Source: Cylindrobasidium torrendii FP15055 ss-10
Lineage: Eukaryota; Basidiomycota; Agaricomycetes; Agaricales; Physalacriaceae
DNA length: 12,497 nucleotides
NCBI GenBank assembly: GCA_000934385.1
Contig: KN880890.1
Location: 1-12,497, forward strand
Reading direction: 5' to 3'
This document shows positions 1 to 8,050 of the stretch, in pieces. Below the pieces are notes generated by a model that worked only from the letters and a program-made list of their open reading frames with translations, searched no databases and had not been told where the DNA came from. Positions within the stretch are counted from its first letter, which is position 1; the number at the start of each line of letters is the position of its first letter. The translations under genes and the position numbers were made by a program.

Positions 1-32
1 CATCAGGAAAGGGCTAACCATTTCAAGTCAGC
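1..32 (+). repeat. Left terminal inverted repeat
   Basis: Begins CATCAGGAAAGGGCTA and pairs with the reverse complement of 12208-12239. Mismatches fall only at positions 17, 23, 24 and 27. Looser similarity continues to about base 50 (an AGGTT core on both sides). It is the likely transposase cleavage and binding end. Confidence 0.93.
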
Positions 33-198
33 ATAGGTTTTGTAGGTTAGTATATGCCTACATATGTGCGCTATGATGTGAAGCATGCCGGATACCTCAA
101 ACACACATAAGTCACACATTGCCGAGTATTTTTTTCCTAAGTCATCATATATCAGCTGAGGTTGAGTTAGGTTACAGTAGTCTGTGTGCAACACCTGG

Positions 199-531
199 TT
201 CAACCTCAGGATAACCTGAGAATAAACCTGGGTAAAGGGCAGTGGGCATATTGTGACATAGATATGACCTTCAAATGACCCTGCAGTAACATAAGGATAA
301 CTTATGTGATACCACAGAGTAACATCCAATTCAACCTTAAGTTCACCTGTGGACAGACCTAGGTGAAGCTAGTAGAAGACTTGTGACATGGCCTGAACAT
401 GAGTTCAACCTTAAGATAACATCTGAATAACCTAGGTGTAAGTAGCTGGCAAGTTAAACATAAAGTGTAACCTTGGTGTCACCTCTGAACAACCTACTGT
501 GTACATATATCCTCCCTTGTTCAACCTCAAG
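199..531 (+). repeat. Degenerate ~37 bp subterminal direct repeats
   Basis: Units start with TTCAACCTYARR at 199, 330 and 404, and each continues for about 37 nt into an AACCTRGG or ACCTAGGT block. A diverged fourth unit lies at about 466-500 (GTAACCTTGG then AACCTACTG). A lone TTCAACCTCAAG follows at 520-531. Spacing is irregular (131, 74, about 62 and 54 nt), so this is an interspersed rather than strict tandem array. Related short motifs appear near the right end (11871-11897 and around 12072-12090). Known for CACTA elements: subterminal repeats are recognised by an element-encoded protein. Confidence 0.7.
239..248 (+). repeat. Subterminal decamer GCAGTGGGCA, inverted at 12060-12069
   Basis: GCAGTGGGCA at 239-248 has its exact reverse complement TGCCCACTGC at 12060-12069. 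They lie about 239 bp from the left end and 170 bp from the right end. It is a short match, possibly a remnant of longer inverted ends or a paired protein-binding site. Confidence 0.4.
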
Positions 532-588
532 TCAATTACATTACAGCAAAAGCAACTTAGCAGCAACCTCATGTCCTTACACGGCCCC

Positions 589-614
589 GGAATCGAACCA
601 TCGAGCATGCCACA
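589..614 (-). other. tRNA B-box-like motif, left copy
   Basis: Read on the minus strand, 614 to 589 ends in GGTTCGATTCC, a perfect RNA polymerase III B-box core. It aligns to the right-hand copy at 11766-11790 over about 25 nt (TGTGG, then a GTCG/CTCG block, then the shared 11-mer). I could not fold a proper cloverleaf around it: the T-stem outer pairs and the acceptor stem fail. It is therefore a B-box-like or tRNA-derived remnant, not a tRNA gene. Confidence 0.35.
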
Positions 615-745
615 ATATAACCGAATCACACCGATCAATGGAGTAATAAATCATAATTCGCCATACACGGGATATGTACTACGACGTCAACGGTACAAAA
701 GGGAGACTACCTAAACCTAGAGTAGCTAATGGGAATGCAAAATAT

Positions 746-2762
746 CTACTGAACGGGGGGTGGAAGGTTAATAGTGACAGAAGAGGGGCCAGACGCTGCT
801 GCGTTCCTCGCGACGGCCTCATTTGCCTTCGCCACCCTCTCCGCCAACTTCTTCGCCTCCTCCGCCTTCTTCGCCACCTTCGCTGCCACACGCGCCTTCA
901 CCGCATCCTTGTTGACGCCGGCGTTCACATCGGTGGCCGGCGCATCATCCATCATGTACGGTTTGTTCGATTGAATTCTGTTTACCGCATCAGTAACATT
1001 AAACAACCAAGTGACCATACTTACGCGGCGGCGACAAAAACGTCATGGGAGTGCTGCTCGAACCAGCCATCGACATCGTTGGCGAGGTCCTGGATGCCGT
1101 TGAGGATGGACCAGTAGCTAATCGCGCGAGTAAGCATCACATTAACAAAGCAACGAACAAACCTACAGCGTGTGGTAACTGTCTCCGAAAGGCTTATTGG
1201 GATTGTGGGAACCAGTCTCCCACTGCGAAATGAAATGCCACATCTTTGAAAATGTGTTAGTACCATTGAAGACGATATAATCTTGACCTCACAATTGTAA
1301 GCAGGAGGGCAAGCATAGGAATTGGCATGCGCTTGAGTGCCTTCAGATGAAGGAAGGAGAGACCGTCGAGGCCGCCGCGATTGTCGTACATGAACTCGCG
1401 AAGGCAGTCCACAACCCAGAGGACCTCATAGGCCGTGTCTGCATCGAAGTGACGGCTCTGACAAAAGATGAGAACGAACACGAGCAGCAAAGATGTCCTT
1501 ACTGCAACGTCGTAGTCCCCATGGTGCCAGACGCGATGTTCATAATGCCACGCAACGAGGGAGGCAATCTCCCTCTGCGTAAACTGGCCTTGCGCACCCG
1601 GAACACCCGTCAGTGCGAGGTGATTCTTAACGGCCTTCATCAGGATCCTGAAAAGGTCGGCACGAGTGTAAAGCACCTGACAATGTCAGTTAACCGCAAG
1701 TAATGCAAAGAAGCAACGCAGAACGTACATGTTCACATGCCGCCTCGAGAACGACGGGAAGGTTCAACCACCTGGCCCAGATATCCTTGAAGTGGACGGG
1801 AGTCTCATCCTTGTCGATGTACTCCTGGAAGACGGGCGCCCAGTAAGGCGACTTCTTGCCGGTGTTGACGCGAGGGAAAGCCGCGAACATGAGAAGGTGA
1901 AAACGAACGTACTCCTTCAGCGAATGAAGGAGCTCAGGTTCGTGAGGTTTGTTGAATGACGATAGCGTGACCTTGCCGTTGAGGCCGTGCATGGGGCGGG
2001 GAGTGCGAGTGCGTGCTTGATACTGAGTGCTGTCACTGGCGGGACCCTCGGCGTCGGACGAAGGGGTCATGGCACTGGAACGTCGGGATCGAGCATAACG
2101 CTCAGCGGCGTCGCTAGAAGCCATCTCGGCCTCGGACGAGGCGCCACTGGGCGTAGCGCGCGCCTTCGTCTTGCGACTCTTCGAGCCACAGTTCTTAGGG
2201 CTGAGGTCAACGTTCGTGCGTTTCTTGCGAGGGCGAGGGGGCGTGTGTGTAATGTCAATCACGTCCTGAACTCGATGTGAGATAAGACGAGTGTCATGAA
2301 AGGGAAACTCACCACCGCGGGACCTCCAGGACCGGTATCCTCCTCCTCCTCGTCACTGTTGTCCTCGGATGGCCCGTTCCCTCCGGTCTTAGCAAACGGG
2401 AACTCGTCGTCTTTGGTCCATTCGTCAGGCGAATCGACATCCTTGGGTTCTTCCGGGCCTTCAGCCTCGTCGTCAGAGATCTCTTCCTCTTCCTCGTCGT
2501 CTTCTTCTTGCTGTGCCGCCGCCAGGCGTCGACTTTCTACATGGAGAATTAGAATACCGTACCACGAATATCACTGAGACCACTCACCAGCATTGCGCGC
2601 CTCTTGACGTTGGCGATCTGTGAGCTCCTTTGCGGGAGCCTTGCCCTTGCCTGCTCCCGCAGGAACAGAGGCGTTGTCGGGGGGAGGTTGAGCAGAAGCC
2701 TTGGTCGCAGGAGTCTTCTGGGGTGCCGATGGCTTGGCGCGCGCCTTCTTTGCTGGGGCCAT
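746..2762 (-). CDS. Accessory protein A of the transposon, 566 aa, function unknown (7 exons)
   Basis: I do not recognise this family. The model is complement(join(746..977,1025..1117,1167..1222,1293..1676,1729..2265,2313..2536,2588..2762)), 1701 nt. All six introns are GT..AG (47-70 nt) and keep frame; the best has a TACTAAC branch site (1223-1292). Residues 1-58 are Pro/Ala/Lys-rich and disordered. Two acidic runs follow (69-82 and 116-125). Basic, NLS-like runs lie at 143-149 (PRPRKKR) and 162-169. A predicted folded core spans about 227-488 and is rich in Trp, Tyr and Leu. The tail (about 512-549) is an Ala/Lys/Glu coiled coil. In the core, GTAAGG..TCAG at 1502-1458 could be a further in-frame 45-nt intron that removes 15 mostly hydrophobic residues, giving 551 aa. 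The C-terminal core faintly resembles the fungal DUF6532 pattern, but I do not rely on it. Location inside the TIRs and nuclear signals suggest a DNA- or transposase-associated role (inference). Confidence 0.78.
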
Positions 2763-2800
2763 GGTGTAGCGATAGACTTGTCGTGAGAAATTCTCGTCGT

Positions 2801-2806
2801 CTTATA
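2801..2806 (-). promoter_or_regulatory. TATA box of accessory gene A
   Basis: On the minus strand TATAAG lies 39 nt upstream of the ATG at 2762. Initiation 25-35 nt downstream would leave a very short 5' leader. The start codon at 2762 is the first ATG after this box, which supports the chosen start. Confidence 0.5.
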
Positions 2807-3083
2807 GTCCAGAAAAACGGGCGCGGTACCTATCGATGGCAAGGGTAAAACTTGACGCCGTAAGCATCGTGTTGTGGACACCACAAAATCAAATACCTTG
2901 AAGGTCCCCTGAAGAGCCTCCACATCCGCGCAGCACATGCTTGGTGTACCAAGCTGAACTAGCGAGCGAGCTGGTCTGCAAAAGCATCGGTCACATGACA
3001 AATTTACGACCAGAGAAAACCCACCGAGGCTTGACGCGTCCAAGTCTGGAACCGAGGGACAAAGGAAGCATATATGCACAATG

Positions 3084-3129
3084 GCCTCCCAAGAAGGGCA
3101 TTCGCATATCACCTGCGCACGGCATGGTG
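3084..3129 (-). repeat. Partial duplication, copy 1
   Basis: It matches 3430-3499 at both ends: GCCTC-CAAGAAGGGCAT-CGCA on the left and CACCTGCGCACGGCA-GGTG on the right. This copy lacks 24 nt present in copy 2. It lies within the Cys-rich frame and encodes the CxCPS-EA motif on the minus strand. Confidence 0.6.
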
Positions 3130-3429
3130 GCTACAATACTAGGCATTCCGATCTCCTCCGCTGGGCGGCGGTGTGACAAGGGTTAATCGTTGAGGACGTG
3201 CTATTCCAGGTCAGTCTGGTCGAAAGAGATACGGGACGACTGCATTACGCACGAGGACTCGTGAACAGGACACGATACGTGGTAACAGAAGAACGTAAGC
3301 CAGAACTGCATCGTCAGTGAGCCAGGATACCTCCTTACAGGAAAGTAAACGCACCATCTTGAGACGAAGCAGCAGACGCCGTGGAGACGCCCTCTCCTTA
3401 CACATTTCATGTTACCCATCAGTCGGACA

Positions 3430-3499
3430 GCCTCACAAGAAGGGCATCCGCACCACCCGAGGCGACTCGGGCAGCGGAGCACCTGCGCACGGCACGGTG
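3430..3499 (-). repeat. Partial duplication, copy 2, with inserted hairpin
   Basis: It is the same unit as 3084-3129, about 346 bp away, with 24 extra nt. The extra part contains a perfect 6-bp hairpin: CCCGAG (3456-3461), loop GCGA, CTCGGG (3466-3471). The minus-strand reading is again Cys-rich. Confidence 0.6.
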
Positions 3500-3931
3500 C
3501 TCAAAGAAGGGTGTACATGGCGTTGGTGAATGTCGAACACGGCGGCGGCGCGTTCCTTCGAGTGCGTCCGGGTGTCGTGAACATCGTCGTCGTGGTCGGA
3601 GGAAGAACACGGAGCAACGGAACACGATCACTGGTGGACTGATCGGAGCCCGGTCCGACTCCGGAACGGGATTGGCCTCGACTAAGGGATTATGGCGCCG
3701 TGTCCTGCTTAGGCAAAACAAAACCTACATTGAAGGAAATATAAGCAATAGCTTCAAATTACACATTGATTCTGACCATAGTCCCACCACGTCAGGCCAC
3801 AAGATCAATGTAATTTTTGTCAACCCGGAGGGACATACAAAGCATAAGAAGTGTTTGGAAATACATGTACAAAAAACAGCGAAATGAACTACTCTTATCG
3901 CACAATGATAGATACCAATGTCCATGCACCC

Positions 3932-6546
3932 TCAGAACTGATCACGAAGCACTCGCGGAATGACAGGGGGACGCTTGAACACACGCGTGAAGAGGTCGAT
4001 ATAGTGTGGAACAATATGGCGTGTCAACTCGTCAACATCTGGCGCGGGCCACAGCGAAATGTGCACGTCGTACAAGTTGTCCTTTTCAATCTTGAGGATG
4101 ATCCTTTGGAACGGCTCTGACAACTTGTACCCTTCCGCTCCCCAGAAGTTGATGACGTTGAGCAAGCTTACAACAGCTTTCCGCCGCACCATGGGGTCGC
4201 GAGAAACAAACCCGTCGTCTTCCATTCTCTCTGGGAAGACCGACCCATGCCAGTAGCCCATGTCGTTGATGACCTCGTTGCGGCGTTCTTCAGGCGTAAG
4301 GTCATCCTGCCCCTCCTCGCGATGCGGATCACCACACCCGTCGATTGTGTCGACCATAGGGATGTTGCCTCCCACCCTGTTCGAGATCCAAGCGCGGTCC
4401 GATGTAGAGGGCCAGTCGTACATCCAAAAGTCGAGAGATACCAAGTCGATGCGGGATTGAGTTTCGTTCATTTCCCAAAGCAGACGTCGAGACACATCCG
4501 CAGGGAGAACGTCGACCGCACTGTAATCCACACCATCCCAGATGCACGGGATGTCCGCAAGCTTGTGGAGGTCAATCTGAAAACCAAATTAGATTACAGC
4601 TCTCATGACTTCAAGTGTCGCATAGAAAAGAAGACATACCTGAATACCTGCTGACTCGGTGCTCTTGGTGAACTCCTCCAGTATATTTGCCCGACGTTTG
4701 CCTGCGCGCGTGTCCGTTTTCCCCGCGTCTGGGCTCTGCTTCAAGCAGAGGAGAGAACGCATCTCCTGTGGGTGAAGCGTTGGCGGTGTAGTTTCGTAAC
4801 GTGCAAAGTTTTCGGCACGGTATTGGAACCAAGGACGAAGACGAATGTAGTTCCTCAGCATCAAAGAACGAGTCTCGTCCTTGGTGGCGGAGGCAATCAT
4901 TGCTGCTTCTGGCATGACATACCAGGTGTGCGCGTACTTGACCTTGCCACCAAGGTAGGTTGGTCGCTCGCGGCCGGTGAGTTGGTGTTGCTGGCCAACA
5001 TCTTGAAGGCAGCGAAGCCAGAATGGCGACGCCAAGGGCATTGCGCCAGAAGTAACGTCCTCAAATCGAGAGCGACCCTCTTGTTGGCGTTGAGGACCTC
5101 CGCGCTTCGTCTTGGCCTTTTTGGGAGCGCGTGTGTTGTGACCGCTGGGCTCCGAGTCCGCGGCACGCTTAGCGCTAGCTGTAAATCTATGGGTTAATAC
5201 GAGGCTCTCGAAAGAATCAAACGAATTGACATACTGGTTGAACTTGTTGAAGAGATAGAAGCCGTCTGCTCGATAGACGTTGGAGGAGCAAGCAGAGCTT
5301 GCGACGAGGGGGCAGGCGCGACGAACATTGAAGTGGAAGCCGCGATGTGACTTGTCGATGCTTCCGGGAAGGAAGAAGACAATAGAGGAGAGCCGGCGGA
5401 TGAATCTGGGATTCCCAGACGAAGTGGATGGTCGGGAGCAAGGAATCCGGGCTTCAGCATGCCCAAAACCTCACTCATTGGAGCATACTTGCTTGGGTGC
5501 GATGCTGCACCGTTCCAGAGAGGAAGGGCGCCGTCGATGGGCGTGAGAGAGGTGAACGGCTTGTTGCTGTCGCCGGTCCAATAGTCGAGCCCTTTCATGT
5601 ATCCTTCGTACGACCCCATTTGCCAGTGCGATGGCGGTATCTCCACGGCGTCACGAATGCCTTTGACCTCAGTTTCCGAGAGGAAGCGCTCGAACTTGCT
5701 AGGATCGCAGACTTGGGCATCGTAAACATACCAGACCGGCAGGCCAGCCTGGTACAGCATTTCAGCGTCCGCGAGACTTGTTGTCATTGCACCCATGCGG
5801 CGTCCAGAAACCTCTCGAGGTTCATGCTGTGGGGATTCGAACCGTGGCCCAAAGATAGTCATGTCATCCACGCGTGCTCTAAGATTGAGCTCAAATCGCT
5901 GTGCGTTCACGTAGCGAAAGAGCAGGTCGTTCATCGTGGCAGGGCGTCCCAAGAGCAGCCAGGACCGTTCCAAATTGTAGATCCCCCGCTTGACCTCCTT
6001 GCAGTCGAATTCCGCCAGCGTCAGGCTCCCGCACGCCCCACGAACCACGTCCTTCTTGAGCTCGTCGATAGACTTCACAAATGCGTGTCCCGCGGTTTTC
6101 ATCTCCAAAAGCACCTCCTTTTTCAGCCTGTAAATGCCGTCGATGGAGGAAGAGGTTCGTTCTGCCCACTCGGGGCGAAATTGGCGCCAGAGATGACTGT
6201 TCTCGTGGTTGGTGGTTGGCGTGAGCATGCACGCGAGACGACGGAGATTCGGCCAGTAAGCCTGAGGATGACGGAGCGGGTCGTCTATCCCAAACATATA
6301 GTCTGTGCGAAGCTGGACGACGCGGTCGTGCCCGTACATAGGTTGGAACATGTGGGCGGCGTTGGGAGTCGAAACGGCCATATTGCCGAAGATGGCACCG
6401 ACGCGGCCCTCCTTGTGTTTGGCAGGAAGACCTCTCCATCGGGGAATCTCTGTGGTGATGTGGTCGGGGGGAACGTCAAGAACTATGGGATTGAATTACG
6501 GTTAGCACAAAGTCTTTGGGTGTACTGCATACGCACTGGGAGCCAT
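3932..6546 (-). CDS. Accessory protein B of the transposon, 813 aa, function unknown (4 exons)
   Basis: I cannot assign a named domain. The model is complement(join(3932..4576,4640..5178,5235..6482,6537..6546)), 2442 nt. Exon 1 is only 10 nt (ATG GCT CCC A). Intron 1 (6483-6536) starts GTGCGT and has a GCTAACC branch site. The intron GTGCGT choice is the one that keeps frame; splitting four bases later at GTATGC gives an immediate stop. Introns 2 (56 nt) and 3 (63 nt) start GTATGT. A first folded part covers about residues 20-355, including FGNMAVSTPNAAHMF at 35-49. A Ser/Ala/Pro-rich linker follows (about 360-420), then a basic NLS-like stretch (KR 423-424 and PKKAKTKR 438-445), and a second folded part (about 450-813) rich in Trp, Asp and Arg. 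No signal peptide or membrane segment is seen, so it is probably nuclear. It is transcribed divergently from the transposase. It could be a DNA-binding accessory factor or captured cargo (inference). Confidence 0.85.
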
Positions 6547-6635
6547 GATGCAGGTGATGGAGAACAGACCCAGAGGTATGCACAGCAAGTACGATGTGAG
6601 CGCGAAGCGCGAAATTGACGAGAACTGCGTTGAAG

Positions 6636-6680
6636 ACGCGTCGGAGCGGCAGATACGCGTGCGTGTGGGGATAGACGCGT
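6636..6680 (-). promoter_or_regulatory. Cluster of three ACGCGT (MCB-like) boxes upstream of gene B
   Basis: ACGCGT occurs at 6636-6641, 6655-6660 and 6675-6680, spaced 19 and 20 nt, that is about two helical turns, and 90-130 nt upstream of the gene B start. ACGCGT is palindromic and is the MluI cell-cycle box bound by MBF-type factors at G1/S genes in well-studied fungi. Four other copies in the window are scattered singly. Confidence 0.5.
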
Positions 6681-6745
6681 CGGTGCCAATAAAAGAGAAA
6701 TCACAGTTCCACAGCCTCAAGAGCAGGTGGAACCAATCTGAACGA

Positions 6746-6787
6746 GCCGCAAGAGCTGATTCAGAAGCCTAGACGCCGGAGGAGCGT
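6746..6787 (+). repeat. Degenerate 42-bp repeat, copy 1 (copy 2 at 6914-6954)
   Basis: GCCGCAAGAGCTG, then CCTAG-CGCCG, then GAGCGT are shared in the same order with 6914-6954, 168 bp downstream. The middle is diverged. It lies upstream of gene B; no function is evident. Confidence 0.45.
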
Positions 6788-6913
6788 GTAGATGCGATGG
6801 GGGAATGGGGATGTCGACTGCGATTTGCGTGGCCAAACGGGCTTGATGCGATGGTATGGATACGGTTGGCGGGCGGACGAAGATGCTGTTCGTGAGGTGA
6901 GAATGCGTTTGGT

Positions 6914-6954
6914 GCCGCAAGAGCTGCCCAAATACCTAGTCGCCGCAAGAGCGT
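6914..6954 (+). repeat. Degenerate 42-bp repeat, copy 2
   Basis: This is the partner of 6746-6787, with the same block order and one base shorter. A third GCCGCAAGAGC fragment is embedded at its own 3' end (6942-6952), which suggests repeated local duplication. Confidence 0.45.
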
Positions 6955-7091
6955 CACGGTGTGATGATGAGTTGTAATAGTAATACAGCGCAATGTGCTT
7001 TCCATGCGACGTCGGTGATCGGTCCGGTCAGCCGGAAGTTCGTGACGTGACAGAGTCCGTTACCAGCTTCTCTGCCTCAACCACCTCTCTT

Positions 7092-7147
7092 CGACCCCTG
7101 GCCGTGTGTCCGGGTCGTTTGCACGCGCTGGACTTGCTCCTGCGTGC
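7092..7147 (+). repeat. Double-palindrome module, copy 1
   Basis: It consists of two adjacent inverted repeats. The first is CGACCC (7092-7097), 14-nt loop, GGGTCG (7112-7117). After a 3-nt spacer comes GCACGC (7121-7126), 15-nt loop, GCGTGC (7142-7147). The module is repeated 744 bp downstream with few changes. It is a candidate protein-binding site. Confidence 0.8.
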
Positions 7148-7835
7148 GGAGGTTGGTTGAAGGTCGCTCATTTCAAGGCCAAGCCGGCGCGGTTCTGTTG
7201 GAAAAGGTAGTTAGGGGTCTTGTTTTGCCCGACCGCTGGCTCACCTGCAGCAGTATCGATGTGAGCTCACCCCTGGGCTCCTCTATCGATGGATGGCAAG
7301 GCCGACTGGTACTGTACTCAACGTCTATGACAGGTGCGTTTCCGCTTTCTAATTTTACAGTCCCTCTCTAACGTTTCCGACGTCGACGTGCAGCGTGTAT
7401 TAGGCTCCACCCCATTTTCGAGCTGCTCCATTGGACGCCCAGCCGCGAGATTCATACTTCACGTACCCTCCTGCCCGGAATTGTCCCACTCAAATCAAAT
7501 TCCACACATCGTGTTTTCTCAGGTACGTTCCGCGGATTTTCTACGACGCCAGCTTGGAACTTACCCGGTCGGTAGCTCACATTCTCATCGCTTCATCTAC
7601 TCCCTATTCCAGGGATAAACTCATTCCGAGACCCCAGGGTTGACGGCACGACCAGGGCGCGCAGGACTTCTCACAACCACCCTCTCCTCGTTGGCTACCG
7701 GACTTCAGCCTGTAGAGCGCTGATTTCTGCGACTACGGTGCGTTCTATCTGGGCACAACATTTACCCATCAAACTGAACTTCAAGTGTTAGCCAACGTTC
7801 GTTTATGGTCTTGACATGACCCACTCCTCACCATT

Positions 7836-7891
7836 TGACCCTTGGCCGTGTGTCCGGGTCATATGCACGCGCTGGTCCTGCTCCTGCGTGC
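7836..7891 (+). repeat. Double-palindrome module, copy 2
   Basis: It has the same design and spacing as 7092-7147: TGACCC (7836-7841), 14 nt, GGGTCA (7856-7861); 3 nt; GCACGC (7865-7870), 15 nt, GCGTGC (7886-7891). The outermost pair has changed from C/G to T/A on both arms, so pairing is kept. It lies 77 nt upstream of the transposase TATA box. Confidence 0.8.
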
Positions 7892-7967
7892 TGTATCAAG
7901 GGAGTAATTGAATGTGCAGCATTCCGATTATCGATTCGAAATCGACATGGTGCTCCTGGATGGCTCG

Positions 7968-7973
7968 TATATA
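7968..7973 (+). promoter_or_regulatory. TATA box of the transposase gene
   Basis: TATATA lies 78 nt upstream of the ATG at 8051 and is followed by a pyrimidine-rich leader (CTCTGCC, TTTCTC, CTCTTC). This is typical of fungal initiation regions. It argues that the open frame extending upstream to 7835 is not translated. Confidence 0.6.
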
Positions 7974-8050
7974 CAGTCCCGCACCTCTGCCTTTCTCCGT
8001 CTCTGCCCTGTCCCAAACCGACTTCAAGAGTTTCTCTTCTATCCGCCAAT

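Larger units (their letters stand above)
33..588. other. Left subterminal non-coding region
   Basis: This is AT-richer than the gene-bearing interior and has no credible gene; the short open frames here lack introns, composition or motifs of proteins. It contains many AACCT / AGGTT / CCTAGGT motifs, the ~37 bp repeats described separately, a 7-bp hairpin (289-295 with 301-307, loop 296-300) and a decamer GCAGTGGGCA (239-248) that recurs inverted near the right end. This architecture fits a transposase-binding subterminal zone. Confidence 0.7.
2763..3931. other. Spacer with a decayed Cys-rich reading frame
   Basis: No intact gene can be built here. On the minus strand, a Cys-rich frame runs from 3112 down to about 2800 (CxC, CxxC, CxxCxC and CC patterns), and a second runs from 3482 down to 3201. 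Each is preceded by a stop codon and then a CAG/GTG step that looks like a 3' splice site, and each begins with the same residues, PCRAQV followed by Cys. The second frame continues upstream to an ATG at 3584 but is broken by one in-frame TGA. The first has a faint likeness (LQGxxxxFDF after paired Cys) to the CxC region of KDZ transposases. The likeliest reading is a pseudogene or old nested insertion. A functional spliced gene is possible but I could not define its exons. No repeats other than the partial duplication are seen. Confidence 0.4.
6547..8050. other. Divergent promoter region between accessory gene B and the transposase
   Basis: This 1.5 kb gap separates the two divergent start codons. 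It holds three ACGCGT boxes and a CCAAT (6686-6690) near gene B, a degenerate 42-bp repeat (6746 and 6914), two copies of a double-palindrome module (7092 and 7836), and the TATA box of the transposase (7968). Pyrimidine-rich tracts occupy about 7340-7620 and 7980-8045. I found no convincing gene: the open frames here are short, unsupported by splice structure, and lack motifs. A 5'-UTR intron or a non-coding transcript between 7150 and 7830 cannot be excluded. Confidence 0.65.

Noticed and set aside
560..650. tRNA gene on the minus strand around the left B-box
   Set aside because: Only the B-box core matches; the T-stem has just two good pairs and no 5' acceptor partner exists.
674..1117. 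Arg/Leu-rich plus-strand frame
   Set aside because: It is the complement of the Ala/Lys-rich coiled coil of gene A and is a composition artefact.
3381..3887. 168-codon plus-strand frame in the spacer
   Set aside because: Composition is Arg/Ser/His-rich and motif-free, and it overlaps the Cys-rich minus-strand frame and the partial duplication; nothing supports coding.
5428..6618. 396-codon plus-strand open frame
   Set aside because: It is antisense to gene B exon 2, which has a coherent splice model and protein-like composition; the plus frame has no motif or start context.
7092..7891. A small LTR element or nested insertion bounded by the 744-bp-spaced direct repeats
   Set aside because: The repeats are only 56 nt, lack TG..CA ends, and no target duplication, primer site or coding sequence is seen between them.
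7835..8050. Upstream extension of the transposase reading frame to 7835
   Set aside because: The frame is open by chance. It crosses the double palindrome, the TATA box and the pyrimidine-rich leader, while the zinc finger starts right after the ATG at 8051.
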